A DNA stretch of 64,000 nt from Neospora caninum Liverpool (GCF_000208865.1 NC_018393.1:2746714-2810713); one strand, 5' to 3'. Shown: positions 33,715 through 46,762, counted from the first letter of the stretch. Notes: generated by a model from the letters alone, not told the origin. Translations and numbers: made by a program.

Positions 33715-34953
33715 TCAAGGGGTCAGGCGTTTGGGGTCGCGAGGGAAGAGAGACACCTGCCGAATGTTTTTCGCTCCTGCAGAGACAAGCGAACGGAAAA
33801 CGAAAACGTATCGTGGGTCCGCAGCAAACGAATGCGTAGGCAAATAGGTCTCGATCCACATGGAGACATCGACGAATATAGATTCACGCACGGATATATC
33901 GACTCTCTCGGCACTCTCCTTCAGAGACTGTGACTGTCGCGAACCACAGACTCCCGCCCGCCCCTCCCCTGGTGCTATTTGAGTGTCCTTTACCCGAGAA
34001 GAAGCCAATCTGCATGCAAGTTTCCTTTCCCTCCACATGCCCACGGTGTCCCCACCCCTTGCTCCAAAGAGCAAAGCAACTCTTTCTTGTCGCCGCACAG
34101 CCCCTCCATGCGAGTTTGCCTCTCCAGTCGTGCAGGTGAAGTCATAGTTTGGTGTGGCCGTATATACACAGATATCCATGTATCTAAAGATGAATACACA
34201 CAAATATGTACATACATATAGATGAAACGATTGCGCGTGCACATGGAGAGCTAGAGGTTCACGATATCTCTGCGCCTTCTGCCTTTGTTCTTACCCAAGA
34301 AAAGCATAACGACTCTTTCGAGCCCAATGCCTGCGCCTCCGTGGGGTGCCGTGCCGAGCCGGAAGGAGTCAATGTAGGTCTGAATGGAGCTGGGCGGGAC
34401 TCCACATTCCAGGCATCTCTGCGTCAGGAGATCGGCGTCGTGCACTCGCTGGGCGCCGCTGATGATTTCTTCGTTCCTCATGAAGAAGTCGTACGAGTTC
34501 GAAAACATCTGAACACGAAGCGCCAAAGAAACAACGCTACATACCCCCACAGGCATCTGCATTCCACCGCATATTTATGTTGGCACAGATGCTTAGTACA
34601 CGGGCATAAAGAGGTAGACACAGACCCCGACAAAGATGCACACGTAGACACACATAGAGACAAAAACCTAGATACAAACAGATGGCTAGACATCTCTATA
34701 CACATAGGTAGCTGCATGCCAAAGAGTCTTGACGTCTCTGAAAAGAGCGGCATCGTCCATTTGGCGTGCGTGACTGGCACACGCTTCATTTCTCAGGGAA
34801 ACAGTTTACGAACAGCAAACTGCCGAGCAATGCGAACATGGCCAACCCCCAGTTCACAGGCAAAATCAATGCTAATGACACAGATATATATATATATATA
34901 TATATACATATGCGTACATACACCCGCAAACAAATATATATTTACACAGTTGC

Positions 34954-34988
<35 letters not shown>

Positions 34989-36863
34989 TATATTGCACGA
35001 GGATAGGAGTGCAACGCTGGTCGACAATCGGATGCGGGATCCGTCGGCCTACCTTGTTGTGGGGATCAGGCATTGTGTAGAAAGGTCGAACTTTCAGTGG
35101 GTACTGGAGCAGCATGTAAAAGTCCGTCTTGTACTTTTCCTTCACGAGCCTTCCGAGCATTTTTTCTTGTTCAGTGCTCAAATCGAACTCCGAGATGTCA
35201 TCGGGGATGTTCGCGCACCCCGCTTCACGCAGCATTTGAACCCCCTCCGAAAAGGACAGTCGCGGCGTCTCCTCAATCCATGTGAACGGCTCCGCAGGAT
35301 ACTGTTGGTGGAAAATATCAATTTCCTGTGCGACGCAGAAACACAAAGTCGAACAAACAAGAGGCTGATAACAGCAGAGAGAAAAAACGGGAAAACATTT
35401 TCGAAAACGCGTTCACCTTCCTCACATATACATATACAGATATATGCATACGTAGGTATAGGTGTGGAAATGTATTGATCGATGCGTCCACGGACGGGTA
35501 TTTACAAGTATATCCTTGCGTGGATAGACGTGGCTACGCACACGCATAGGTGAATACACGTTTATGGATGTATAAGGGAAAAAAGACAGCAGACAGCGGG
35601 GGGAGGAAAGGTGAGAACACAAAGAAAAAGTAGATCGAGCTAGGGGGAAAACGTGAAGAATAAAGATAACGACCTCGAACTCTCTCAGTACATACAGCCC
35701 TCAGATATGCAGAACTGAAGATGTATCGATCTGTTAAGAGCGGCAGCGGCGTATGCACAGAGGCACAGCAACCCTGGGGGAAAGGAGGGGCGAACCCTCT
35801 TTTTCTCGCGCGCTCGACGAGGAAACTCGAGAGCTCCGAGGCCAAGAGCCTCACCGAGACGCCTCGAGGCAGGGAACACACAGAGAAACGCTGAGAGGCT
35901 GCTGACCTTTTTGCACCGTTCTGAGAGGCCTTTGAAGATGAATTTGAAGAGTTCATCGAGGACATCCAAAACCTCCGAGTAGTGTTCCTTGAACGTCATT
36001 TCGAGGTCCAATCCCGTGAACTCGCACAGGTGCCGGTGCGTGTTGCTGTTCTCCGCGCGGAAGACGGGTCCTGGCACAAACGGCGCGAGAAACGGACTCA
36101 AATCCGCGTGCAATCAACTAAAAATCTACAAGTCGAATCCCCGCCCTCCTTTCGTTCCGGCGGTCCTTTCTTTCCGCGTTTAGGGACAAGGTACAGCTGC
36201 GCCGCTGCCCTGGTCTCGCGCGCGAGAAGCCGACAATAGATCGAAAAATTCCCAAAATTATGGGAAACTATCACACGATGCTCAAACTACCGGCGACAGG
36301 CCGCTCTGTGAGTGCGTCTTTTTCTCGGCGCCGGGTCCGCTCACCAATTTCGAACACTCTCTCAAAGTCTGCGCACATGGCCATCTGCTTGTACAGCTGA
36401 GGGGACTGCGCCAAGCAGGCGTCGCGGTTGAAGTATTTCAAGGTAAAGCACGAGGCGCCGCCCTCGCTCGCCCCTCCGATAAGTTTCGGCGAGTGGAGCT
36501 CGACGAACTTGTTCGTGAGCAAGAATTCGCGGAACAGCTGAATCGTCTCGGACTGAATGCGGAAGATCGCCTGGTTCACCGGCGTTCGCAAATCCAAGAT
36601 CCGGTTGTCCAGGCGCGTGTCCATGTTCACGCGAATGCCCTGGCAAACACAACCTCGAAAAAACCGGATATGCGGCGACCTTCTCTCCTCATCAAGACAC
36701 AAATCAAGCAAAGGCACAAGCACATCTCTATTCCTACCTACTTTTGCACACATGCGCGTGAATCCTTCCATACGTCGGGCACATGAAAATACATACGCAG
36801 ATAGATCCATGCACACTGACAAATGATTTGCATACACCTATATATATATATTATATATATATG

Positions 36864-36895
<32 letters not shown>

Positions 36896-38254
36896 GTATA
36901 TGTATATATATGTTATATATGTATATGTATATATATATATATGTTGGTTGGAATATCTATGATTTGCCTGCGATGCATTTTGGAGTCCCTGAAGAGATCT
37001 GTGGGCTTGGTGTCTCCTTTTGCCTCCTTTTTCTCGGATTCTCGCCCTTTTTTCCCACGGGCGTTCGCTTCCAGCTTACTCCTTCAGTGCCGTCCTCGGG
37101 GCGCATGGCGTCTCGCAGTTGGAATGGGAGTTCCTGGGCAGCTTTGCTGACGCAGAAGATTTTCTTGACGAGCACCTCGACTCCTTTCTGCGACGTGGAC
37201 TGTATCTCCACTTCAGGCTTGACGACTTCGCCCTGCACGTCGACGACCGACTCGAGGGGAAGACTCGTTGTCCACTTGATCATGTCTTTCGAGTTTCCGC
37301 GCTTGGCGTCGAGCACCCCCTGGACAGTCGCCTGCCGCTCGCGCAGCATCAAAAACGCCACGCTCCCTGAAAAACATACGGCCCGAAGACGCACGCATGC
37401 AGGACAGAACGCCCAAGAGGCAAGAGCGCCCCACGGGCCAGACGCCGCCGCAGAGAAAAACGGGAAGACCAGAAACGAATCCGAGACACAAATCGGGGAA
37501 CGGAATCAGAAAGGAGAGCGGCGCGTGAGGCGACGGGAAAAAAAGAAAGAGCAGAGCAGAGGAGGCGAGCGGAAGAGATGACGCAACACAGAGACACAGA
37601 TCGCCTTGGCGAAGCCTCGGAACGCACGGTCCAACAGACGCTGTGGCGAGAAAAGAACCCGAGAAAGCAAAGCGCATGCACCCACCTTTTCCTCGAGACT
37701 CTTGCACGCGCCCTCGAATCCACACAGTCTCTCCCACGTGGTTGTGGAGGTCTTCGACAGGGATCCAGACGCGGGAGGTGCGAATGCGCGAATCTATCAC
37801 AGGTAGGTAGCCAAACACATCTTGCTCCAAATCCTCGACTTTCTTGTTCAACACGGCCTGTGCCGCCCGCTGCTCGGCCTCTGCACGAACAAACACAAGA
37901 CGCAGGCGTGCGCTCGAACACCGGAAGACACAGGTCCGCCCCCTTTGCGTCTCTTCCTCGTTGGTTCTCTCTCTCTCTCGCCAAAAACCCCCACCTCAAA
38001 GTGTGTCTCTGTGTTTCCCCAGCGCGCTGCGTTTCCTCGCCCTGAGCCTGAGAGCCAAGGTTTCCCTGTGCAGTCCTTCGCCGTCCTTGCTCACCGAGCG
38101 CTTCGCGCTTGGCTGCCTTGGCAGCTTCCTTCGCAGCTTCTTTTTCCGCCTTTTTCTGCGCCTTCTTCGACGGCGCCGCCTCGCCAGCGGCAGTCTGGTC
38201 CTGCGCCGTCGCGGGCTGTTGCGACTCTTCTCTCTTTTGCGCGTCTTCCGGCAT
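33715..38254 (-). CDS. Aspartyl-tRNA synthetase (class II, AspRS)
   Basis: Eight exons joined in phase: 38254-38095, 37880-37686, 37366-37080, 36639-36345, 36070-35907, 35325-35053, 34508-34295, 33776-33715; 549 aa. It charges tRNA-Asp with aspartate. A Lys/Ala/Glu-rich N-terminal helix (~20-50) is typical of eukaryotic cytosolic AspRS. The anticodon-binding OB fold includes [14 protein letters not shown] and [19 protein letters not shown] (~100-140). In the catalytic core, [16 protein letters not shown] and [20 protein letters not shown] are followed by motif 2 ([20 protein letters not shown]), RPFYTMPDP, motif 3 ([16 protein letters not shown]) and the C-terminal end [12 protein letters not shown]. 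All class II landmarks are intact. The start chosen fits cytosolic length, but the frame stays open upstream to a second ATG at 38911 with a hydrophobic leader. Confidence 0.95.
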
Positions 38255-38911
38255 TCTGGCGGCCGAGGGAGAGGACGAAGCGCGAGAACAGGCGGTGAGG
38301 CAGAGGCGCAGCGATGAGGGGAGAGGAGAAACGGAGGGGAGTTTGCCGAACCCGGACAGGTTGCGAGGAGCGGACCGACACAGAGCCGGAAGCGGGGGCC
38401 GGACGAAGGAGAGGGAGAAGCGGCAGACCGACAGGGCGGCGGCTCCAGAGGAGACACCTGGATTCAAGGCGCTCGTGGGAGGACGGGAGGGAAAGGATCC
38501 ACGAGCAGCAGAGGCTGAAGGGGAGACGAACGCGGAGCAGAGGGCCGAACGCAGGCAGCGCATTCGGGGCCTTTTGGCTTGCCGGCTGAAGGAGCGAAGG
38601 CGGGGATCAGCAAGTGGGGAAGGCGGCGGTGTGCATCGACCGGTGGGGCGAGAGAAAAGAGAAGGATGGGGGGGAGAAGGAAAGCCAGAAGGGGGAAACA
38701 CAGGGAGGTTCGAGGCGCACCCAGATGAGGAAGAAGAGGGAGGGGAGGAAGGCGTCGAGGGAGAAGGACGCGAGGGAGAGAGAGACGCGCAGAGGCCGCT
38801 GGAAAGAGAACCTTCAGATCCGAAGGAGACAAGCAGGAAGAGGACCAGAAACTGGAAAAAGAAAGGTGAACAAAGCCGCATGCAGAGAGGAAGAAGACCG
38901 CATTTCTCCAT
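38255..38911 (-). other. In-frame N-terminal extension of the AspRS gene (possible organelle-targeting leader)
   Basis: From an ATG at 38911 the frame runs without a stop for 219 codons into the synthetase start at 38254. It opens MEKCGLLPLCMRLCSPFF, continues through a strongly hydrophobic FLVLFLLVSFG core, and is then rich in Ser, Pro and Arg with almost no acidic residues. That order, signal-peptide-like followed by transit-peptide-like, is how apicoplast proteins are addressed in apicomplexans. Whether transcripts include this ATG cannot be told from sequence; it could equally be a GC-rich 5' UTR that happens to stay open. Confidence 0.4.
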
Positions 38912-40668
38912 GGACCGAGTGCTCGATCCACGACGAAACTCGTAATCGTGTTTCTCAACAGCACGCGAGTCCGGCGCTCGTGCTTGCGTGTGTTTCTTCA
39001 CGTGGGAAGCCGCAACGCTCGTCCACAGTTTGAAGACGAAACAGAAAGAAAGAGAAAAAGAGAAACAGAGAGAAAGAAAAAGAGAGAAAGAGAAAGAGAG
39101 GAGTGAAGGAGCAGCAAACCAGGGAGACAGGCCAAGGCGATATGAGGGGGGGGACGGCCAACGCGAAGGAATGAGGGAGTCGGCGTTTTTTTACGGAAAA
39201 GACGAACTTCTAAAGGGAAGTGAGAGTGAGAAGGGAGGCGCGAAACTCGCGGATTGACAACTGAAAACAGCCCACGGAGAGACGGAGAGAGAACGATTGC
39301 CCGCGGCAGTCGCAGCCCCCCTGTCTCTCGATCTTCGCCGCGAGCAGATGAGTCTCCGACCTGCCTGTGGTCGCGTGTTTCTCTCTTCAAAACTCGAGGA
39401 AAGGAAACCTGAACTCCGTGGGTAAAACACAACCCCAGACAAGAAACAACCCAATCTCTATTAGAGAACAAAGGCAATTCTACTCTTGCTCGTTTTTGCC
39501 TAAATTCTGTGTGCCGTTCTGTCAACCCCCGAGGTGGACGACAACCAAGGCACGGACGGGTTCCTCCGAGTATAAGCCGACGTCTTATGTCACCCTTTTT
39601 CTTTGGTTTTTTCTACGGCGCTGAGCGCTTTCTCAGTCCTACATCTTTGTGTCGCTCTTATTCTCGCCGACGCTTTTCTCTCTAGTTGCGGATGCGTTTT
39701 GCTTTAGCGCTCCTGGTCTAAGCCTACGTGAAAGACGCTTCTTCTCGCTTTTCTGCCCAAGATGCGAGGCGAGGGACGAGCCTTTGGGCGCGTTCGGCCC
39801 CAGGAAATGTGAAGACGATATTTGCAGTAGCTCGTTTTTGATTCCGGAAAGCGACGTCTCGGCCGACTAATTTTTTGCGTTTCCATTTTTTTGCCTCTCT
39901 GAGTTGCTGGGATCGGCGCGTGGCCTGGACGACGGAGGGAGAGAAGAGACAGAGCTGTGCCGCGATTTTCTTTTTCTCGGAATTTCCCCGTTCCCGCTTC
40001 TCTCGCTTTCTCGAGGTTAACCGCGCCTTCCCGCGGAAGCGTGCGTAGCTTAATGCCGCCGCATTTTTTCTACCCCCGAGACACTCGCGACGAGAGAAGG
40101 CACAGTCGCGAAAACAAGGAACTCTGTTCGTTTCCTGCGCTTCTGAAAATCCGCTTAAGTGAAACCCCAAACGCAAACGCTCTCCGCCCAGGGATCCCCC
40201 GCTTCAAATCGGAAATATTTAGACGGCGGAAATATTCTTGTGGATGCTCCATCTACCTCTTATATACATATTATCATATATATCGGCGTATCTATGCATA
40301 TATATATATATATGCATACATACACATGTATATATGTGCATATAAAAACGAAATCATATGCCGACGCGTAAAGGCTTTTTCCTACGTGTAGGAGATTGAA
40401 ATCCAAATCTTTTAGCCTCTCACTCGTCAAAATTTCCGTGTATAACTATCTATCTGTATATATATATTTGTATAAATCGCATATGTATGTAGCGAGGAAG
40501 AGAGAGCGCGAGTTCCCGTGACCGTCCTCGCTCGACCTTCGCGCAGCTCTTTGATCCGGGTCTCTCGACTCTTTCGCCCAGGTTTATTCTCGCGACTTGC
40601 ACAGGATGAGTGTAACGCCAGGGGGTCTCTAGGATTCGTCCGCTTTCACATCTGAGGAAAGAAGCATA
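38912..40668. other. Divergent intergenic region
   Basis: This lies between the - strand synthetase and the + strand gene starting at ~40669, so it should hold two promoters. It contains an AGAAAGAGA-rich stretch (39040-39110), a low-GC segment at 39380-39640 and TA-rich sequence at 40255-40340 and 40440-40490. No specific promoter element could be identified. Confidence 0.45.
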
Positions 40669-43600
40669 ATGCAGTGGAGAGGAATTCCGTCCTCGTCTGC
40701 TCGCTTCTCTTGGGCTCTTGTCTCTCGGACAACGCGCAACGCACACGTTGTCTCCCTTCCCGTCTCGTGTCCTCTCTCGTCTCTCGCTGCCGCTCGGCGG
40801 GGAAAGCCGCCGCTGGCCGGTGCCGCGTCTCGTGCCTCCGTGCGTCGTCTCTCTTCTCTTTCTCGGTGTCCTGGAGCGGCGCGGTCTTCACCTCGCGCGC
40901 CTGTCTCGCCTCCTTTCTCGGCCCCAGCCCTCTCTTCCAGCCCGCGACCGGTCGCTCGGCGGACTTCCTGTTCTGCCTCGGGGCGCGCGCGCGGGCAAGG
41001 GACGGGGCAAAAGCCGCCGCAGCACGGAGGTGGGTCTCGGCCGGCTCCAGGAGACAGCTTTGGGACTGGGGTGTCTCTGCCGCCTGTGCGCGCCTTGCGG
41101 GGCCGCCGCGCGAGAAGGGACTCGAGCGACAGGGGACGGGTCAAGCGCGGCGAGCGGGTTCTCGAAGGAAGCGCGAGGTTCGCTTTCCGCCACAGGCGCG
41201 ACGGGCGGACAGCTTCCGGGCGGGATCGCGGCGCGGGCGTCGCCTCCCTCTCCGCTGGAAAAGGCTTCGAACTTGTCGGACTCGAAATATCGGAGAGGGA
41301 AGATGGAGAGGCTAGCCTCGTAGAGAAGGAAAACGCATGTCCATGCGACAAGTAAGGCTCCAAAAGGGGCGATGCACGAGGTGGGAAAATAGGCGAGACG
41401 CAGGTGGAAGCGTCAAGGTTTAGCCGATGCCAAAACGCGCAAGCGGATTTCTGCTGTTTTTGTCGGTAGGCATTTCGATCGCCTCGCAGGCTCGTGTTTC
41501 GCGTCTCTGTCGAGTTTCGGGGTTCCACTTTTTTGTCTGAAGAGTGCCGCCTTCTCACAGCGTCGATCCTCTCTCTCTCAGCTGCTTACCGTTCTTCCTG
41601 GGAAGTCACCACGTGTCGGGCTGTCACTCCGATCCGTGTATTCCGAGCAAAAACATCAGGGGACTCCCAAAGTGACTATGACTGTCTTCCAACTGGTCTT
41701 CAATTGGTTTTCACCTGCACACGCTGGAAACCTGAATTCTTTGTGCATGCCTCGTCCCTCGACGTGTTGTGCTTTTGCTGTGTAGACTGGCGACGGTAAC
41801 AAGCGGACAGGAAGCAGAGGCGATGAAGAGAAAACCAGAAGCATCGCAGAGCCATCTTGAAGGGCGAGAAGTGAAGACCCCGAGGAAATCTCGGAGCGCA
41901 TCTCCAGTGGAGAAGGCGCTTCTTGGACGCAAAAAAGCGTCACGTGCCGGTCGGAAAGGCCGGAAGATTGCGCTGAGCTCGTCTCTCCAGTGTCGCGGGG
42001 GTGCGTCGGAGCCAAACCGAGCAAGAGCGAGGAAGAAGCCCGTGGAGGGGCGCGAGCTGGAGCGGAAGCGACGGTCGGAGAGCTCGACCCGGGGCCAAGA
42101 AACCGGAAGGCGCACCAGCAGGCGCGCAGGCTCTTCGCTTTCGACTCCTCACCGGAAGTCGGTCGCGCCGGGGAAACCTCGCGTCAAGGCAACTGCGTCG
42201 CGGCGGTTGCCTGGAGGCAGAAAAGGCGCCACTGGCTTTTCCTTGCCGAGGAAGCGGGGGCTGAAGCCGTTCGCGTCCCCCGCGTTTCCGGAGACCGCGA
42301 AGGAGAGGAAGAAAGAGACAGGCGGAATGGGTGCGTTACTCGCTTCGCCCGCGCCTCGCCTCTCTTCCACGGCCAGGTGTCCGTCGGAACTCGCGGCAGG
42401 CTTTCCACGGAAGAAGAGAAGGACCAAAGGCAGTCAGGCAGAACGGCGAGAAAAACTCGCGCTGGTTTCCCCGCTCGAGGCTGTCTCCGAGCCCAAGGAG
42501 GCGGTATCGCCGCTTCCGTCTTTTGCGTCTCCAATTCTGTCGGGATTTCTAACCTCCCTGAAGAAGAGGCAGCCGACGCCGCAGCAGCGAGGCAAGAGGG
42601 GGGCGTGGCGCGTCGCCTCGGTGTACCTACGGGGCGGGGAAGAGCGCGTGGGGAGGAGGAGGAAGAACGCGCAGCGAGCCTCCGATCCGCTCTGTGGAGA
42701 GACAGACGAACCGGAAGACCTCCTGGCCTCGCCGCCGGGAGAGCTGAGGAGCCTGAAAGAAGGCGGCGGCGCGCCCTCGCGCATGCGATCCGGCTTCTGT
42801 CTGTCGGAGACGGAGGGAGAAGAGCTGGCGGGACGAGGCGCAAAGAGGAAGAGAGAAGAAGACGGGGGTCACCGGAAGGACGTGGCGGGAAGCGGAGAGG
42901 GTGAACAGACGGCTGAAGTGGACAGGGCGATGGAGCGCGAGAGGGCGAGACAAGAAAATCGCACCATTTGGGAACGAGGACAAGCCCTCTTGGCGAAGAC
43001 CGAATTCAATCCGCGCCTCTCGCCTGACGCCTATACAGCGCTCTGGCGCCGCACCGCGCTGTCGAGACAGAAGAGCGAGAGAGAGAAAGAGAAGGTCGAG
43101 CCGGGCGTCGAGTCGCGAGCAACAGTGAAGCGGGAAGGGGAGAAGGACTCCGAGAGAAAAGCACAGAACACCGCGGAAGAGAAGAACGCCGGCCAGCGGG
43201 AAGAGACCCAAGAGGAAACGAAACCGGCGGAAGATGAATCCAACATCGCGGCCTCCAATTCCATTGCTTGTCGCCGCCCTCTCCGTCGCTGTCGCGTGCT
43301 CGTCCCCTCTCCCTCTTCTTCCTCTTCTTCCTCTTCTTCGTCTTCTGCCTTTGTTTCTTCGTCCTCTTCCTCGTCTTCCTGCGAGCTGAGCGGCCAGCGT
43401 CGGCGTTCTGCTCGTCTGCGTCAAAGTAACGATGCGTCTGCTTCTTTCGATGCGTCGCTTGATTCTCAGCCCCAGAAAAACACTTGTGAGTCTTCAGTTC
43501 CCCAAAATGCGGCTTCTTCTCTTTGTGCAGATGACTCTGCGAGTAGCCGTCCGGTTTCGCGAGGGCCAGCCTCGCCAGAAACTTCCGCCCCGGTCTCGTC

Positions 43601-44048
43601 TTTGTCGGCTTCGTCGCACTTCCGGCACTGCACGCCTTATGTTCGGAGTTTGGCCCGACGCGCTGGATGGGAGCGCGTGCCGCCTTCTCTCCTCCTTCTG
43701 TTTGTTGAAGACCTCGGCGCGGCGCTGAGTCGGGGGTTGCGGAGGCGAAGGAACAGACGGCGCGATGACAGAGACGAAGACGGAGTCGGCCTCTCTCCGC
43801 CAAACGACGGGGCCGAGCGGGGAGCGAACGCGCAGGGGGTTTCCGGGGAAAAGCCGGAGAAAAGACGCCTGGGAGAAGTCGAGCGGCTTCTCCAGGTACA
43901 AAATGAATGGGAACGCGCGAAAGCCGTGTCGATGTGGAAACGCGCGAGGTCGCAAGGCGCAGTGGAAGGAGAGAGCCTGAAGGACATTCGGTCTCGGCTG
44001 CGGGGCCACGCGCACCCGGTTGGGTGCATGCTGGCGTATGACGTTTGA
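40669..44048 (+). CDS. Hypothetical basic low-complexity protein
   Basis: I do not recognise the family. The long 3' exon is open to a stop at 44048. A donor (GACAA^GTAAGG at 41352) and an acceptor (TGTGTAG ending 41785) join 40669-41351 to 41786-44048 in phase, giving 981 aa. Without the first exon an ATG at 41823 gives 741 aa. The N-terminal ~45 residues (MQWRGIPSSSARFSW...) are rich in Arg and Ser without acidic residues, resembling a mitochondrial presequence. The middle is Lys/Arg/Glu-rich, with a helical patch NRTIWERGQALLAKTEFNPR and a Ser run. The C-terminal ~130 residues look folded (YVRSLARRAGWERVPPSLLL; WERAKAVSMWKRARSQG). It could be nuclear or mitochondrial; the function is unknown. 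Confidence 0.5.
43311..43382 (+). repeat. TCTTCC/TCG serine-codon microsatellite
   Basis: This is a Ser-codon run (TCT/TCC/TCG) within the large exon of the hypothetical gene, encoding two blocks of Ser separated by AFV. It stays in frame and is probably length-variable. Confidence 0.8.
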
Positions 44049-46295
44049 GGAACGGAAAAGCGGAGAACGCTCGCGGAACGGACTCAAGTCGCCCGCGAGA
44101 AGAACGCACCGATACACACGCGCGGGGGGTCGTGTGGGGAAACAGGGTGGAACGAGTGGACCGGGGGGAACTCAGTGGGGACGAGGGTTGGGAACGACGA
44201 CTGGGGTCACCAGGAGCATGCAGAGAAAAACGAAGGGGAAAGCAGGTGGAGCACGTGCAACGGAGACACGGAGGAAACGATAAATCTCACTGTTTTAGAT
44301 CCCTAGCGAGCAGGGACAACACAGGAGATCAACAGTGTGCAGGAACCGAGAAAAGCAAGAGAGAGGAAGCCGTCTGTCGGCAGACGCAGGCGCCGCTCTC
44401 TCCTTTTAGAAACCGGACAAAGCTGCGAAACAGGTTCCGCCGTCCAAGGGCTCCATAGTTTTTTGTCAGTGTGTGTGAGCAACGAGAAAACGGAAGAAGA
44501 GACGCGGGCGCCGACTGTCTCGGGAGTTTTCTCAATGGATTGTCATTTTGTCGTTAAGGTGTCTACGACGATGTCTTACAAATACGTTTATACAACTCCA
44601 TAGTGACTTCGAATAGGGATATGCGAACTAACTTATACACCCTCTACGCATATGTATATGGGACTCAGGCGTGCGTCACTCTCCCAGTTGCCGCCCAGAT
44701 GTCAAACACGGAGACCCGTATGTTCGTCTCTATTTGACGGGTGCTTGTTACCGTCATCTTGTCGAAGCCCTCAAGCGTGTGCGCACGCATCTCTAAAGAG
44801 AAACCTCGTTTCAGAGAATGCGTCAATGGGACGGCCACGATTCTCGGGAGACAAAGAGGGAGACATTCGCACGGCGAGATGAGCAGGAACTCTTGCCTGC
44901 CAAGGGTAGTCGCTAACCCTATTGGACAGCGAAACAACGGAAGAACGAACCGGGAACTCTCTAGAAAGAATACGAACGGATGTTGCGCTCGTTTTGACGA
45001 AATATACAAGAACAAGTTTTATTTTCCCACGTCCAGGAAAGGCAGGAGAGAACGGGCGTACTGGAACCACAGCCCTCGATTGTCTGTTTACACTTGACAT
45101 GGAAGCAGAAACAACTGGTCTGAAGAGATACAGTCGAAACAAACGGTCAAGAATCGAAGGCTGAGGCAGGCGACGGCTCGACGACACGCCGTAGGCATCT
45201 TTTCGGTGTACTCGAGGCCTGGCGTGACTCCGAAGTAACGGTCGGTTTCTTCCCGAGCGCGTATCATCTAGCTCGAGAGCCCTCACGGGATGCTTGCATG
45301 GACGGGGCGCCGTGTGTGGTGAATCTGCTCACTGAAACGCTTGTGTAGCTCTCCAGCGGAGAGCCATGATGAGTTTTGGGTTTTGCGCTGCAGTTGGGTG
45401 TCTAATCGATGTATTTTTGCAGAATCGGTAGAATGCGAATTCACAAGGTGCTTACAATCGCACTGCTAGGAAATACAAGCTCCGACGGGTGCCGCCTCGT
45501 GCACGGCTTTCGCGACTGTCCACTCTAAACTGCGCTCCCCGTAGAAATATTTGACTTGAGGCGAAACAGATATACGATTTGTGTGAGGATCAATGACCTT
45601 CGGTTCGTCTACTTGCAAAATTGTGTTACGCACAGACACGCCTGCCGTGTACCGCCCGGAGTTCCGGTGTAGTGGATGTCTTGCGACACTGTGTTGGACC
45701 GTGCTTTGCCTTCGGCAGAGAATGGCGGCGGGTGAAAACGAGGCATGAGTTCTCATTTGTTTTCTCGAATCAGTGATCTGATCGGAGAGGCATGGACTCT
45801 CATGGAAAAAGAAAAAAGACAATGGAAATCCGCTTCCCGGCAGCGACTCTCGCGAAACCGGCCACAACAAAACAAACGGGAGAAAAGACACTGTACGAAA
45901 AGAACGCTGAAAGCTAACAATGCATCTGTCCCATCTTCAGCTACCCTCCCATATATTTATAGGGGTCTGTGTCGGATACTGTAACAGCGTTTCACCACTG
46001 ATTGCATCTATGCTTGAGGCTTTACCATTCTTCGAAGGATGAGCTATTTCCTGCTGCATTTGTTTGGAAGGCTGTGAACCACTGCAGCCTCGGCTTCTTT
46101 CTCTGTCTCTCCTCTGTCATCCGTGTCTGCTGACATCCTTATGCACTGAAGATGCACATACAATTTCTAAACCTAAATTTTTGCTTCTGTACATGCTTCG
46201 CACAGGCGTACTTCTCTGTCCTGGCCGACTGTTCTCCCGCTCCTTCAAGAGTACAACTCCCTTTTCCCCTCTCTCCATCACAGCCTTTCCAACAC
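44049..46295. other. Spacer between convergent genes
   Basis: This region should carry the 3' UTR of the hypothetical gene (+) and that of the first GAPM-like gene (-). GC content falls progressively to the right. One protein-like frame (45466-45756, - strand) is listed separately; otherwise nothing is recognised. Confidence 0.45.
45466..45756 (-). CDS. Candidate small ORF or orphan exon
   Basis: A 96-codon frame from an ATG at 45756. Its last ~45 residues (for example DEPKVIDPHTNRISVSPQ, VKYFYGERSLEWTVAKAV) have a non-repetitive composition unlike the Arg/Ser-rich noise elsewhere. It lies 540 bp downstream of the stop of the first GAPM-like gene, on the same strand. It could be a small gene, an alternative last exon of that gene, or chance. 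No family is recognised. Confidence 0.2.
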   Translation of the reverse strand: MRTHASFSPAAILCRRQSTVQHSVARHPLHRNSGRYTAGVSVRNTILQVDEPKVIDPHTNRISVSPQVKYFYGERSLEWTVAKAVHEAAPVGACIS

Positions 46296-46725
46296 TCAAG
46301 CTGTGCAAGAGAGGCAGGCCTGAACCTGTTCGGCGGCAGCGGCAATATCGACCTCTCCATCAGCGTTCACAACGGCGGGGCCATAGTACGCCATGGCGTT
46401 CCGCGACTTGTAATATTCATTTCTCATAGCAGACTGAGTGAGTTTCACATCGAAGCGGTGAGACACAGGCTCGAAGAGAAGAGCCCAGACCAAGCCGAGG
46501 GAAAGAGAAACGCCGAGCATGATGGTGTACATGGCGTCCACGACTCTGAAGTTCTCGGTACCGAAGGCAGTCAGGCCGATGACCTCTGCAGGCAGTGCCA
46601 AGGAAACAGCAAAAAAACAAGATGCGCCAAAACATGAAAAAAGAAAGTAAGGCGACAAACTCCACAGGCTCCTCCGTGTCTATATGTGTATCGGACTGTG
46701 CGACCTCTTGAGTTCACAACGTCAA

Positions 46726-46762
<37 letters not shown>

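Noticed and set aside
40629..41558. 309-codon - strand frame opposite the first exon of the hypothetical gene
   Set aside because: It starts at GTG, is Arg/Pro/Glu-rich without a domain, and has no splice continuity; the + strand reading has a phase-matched junction.
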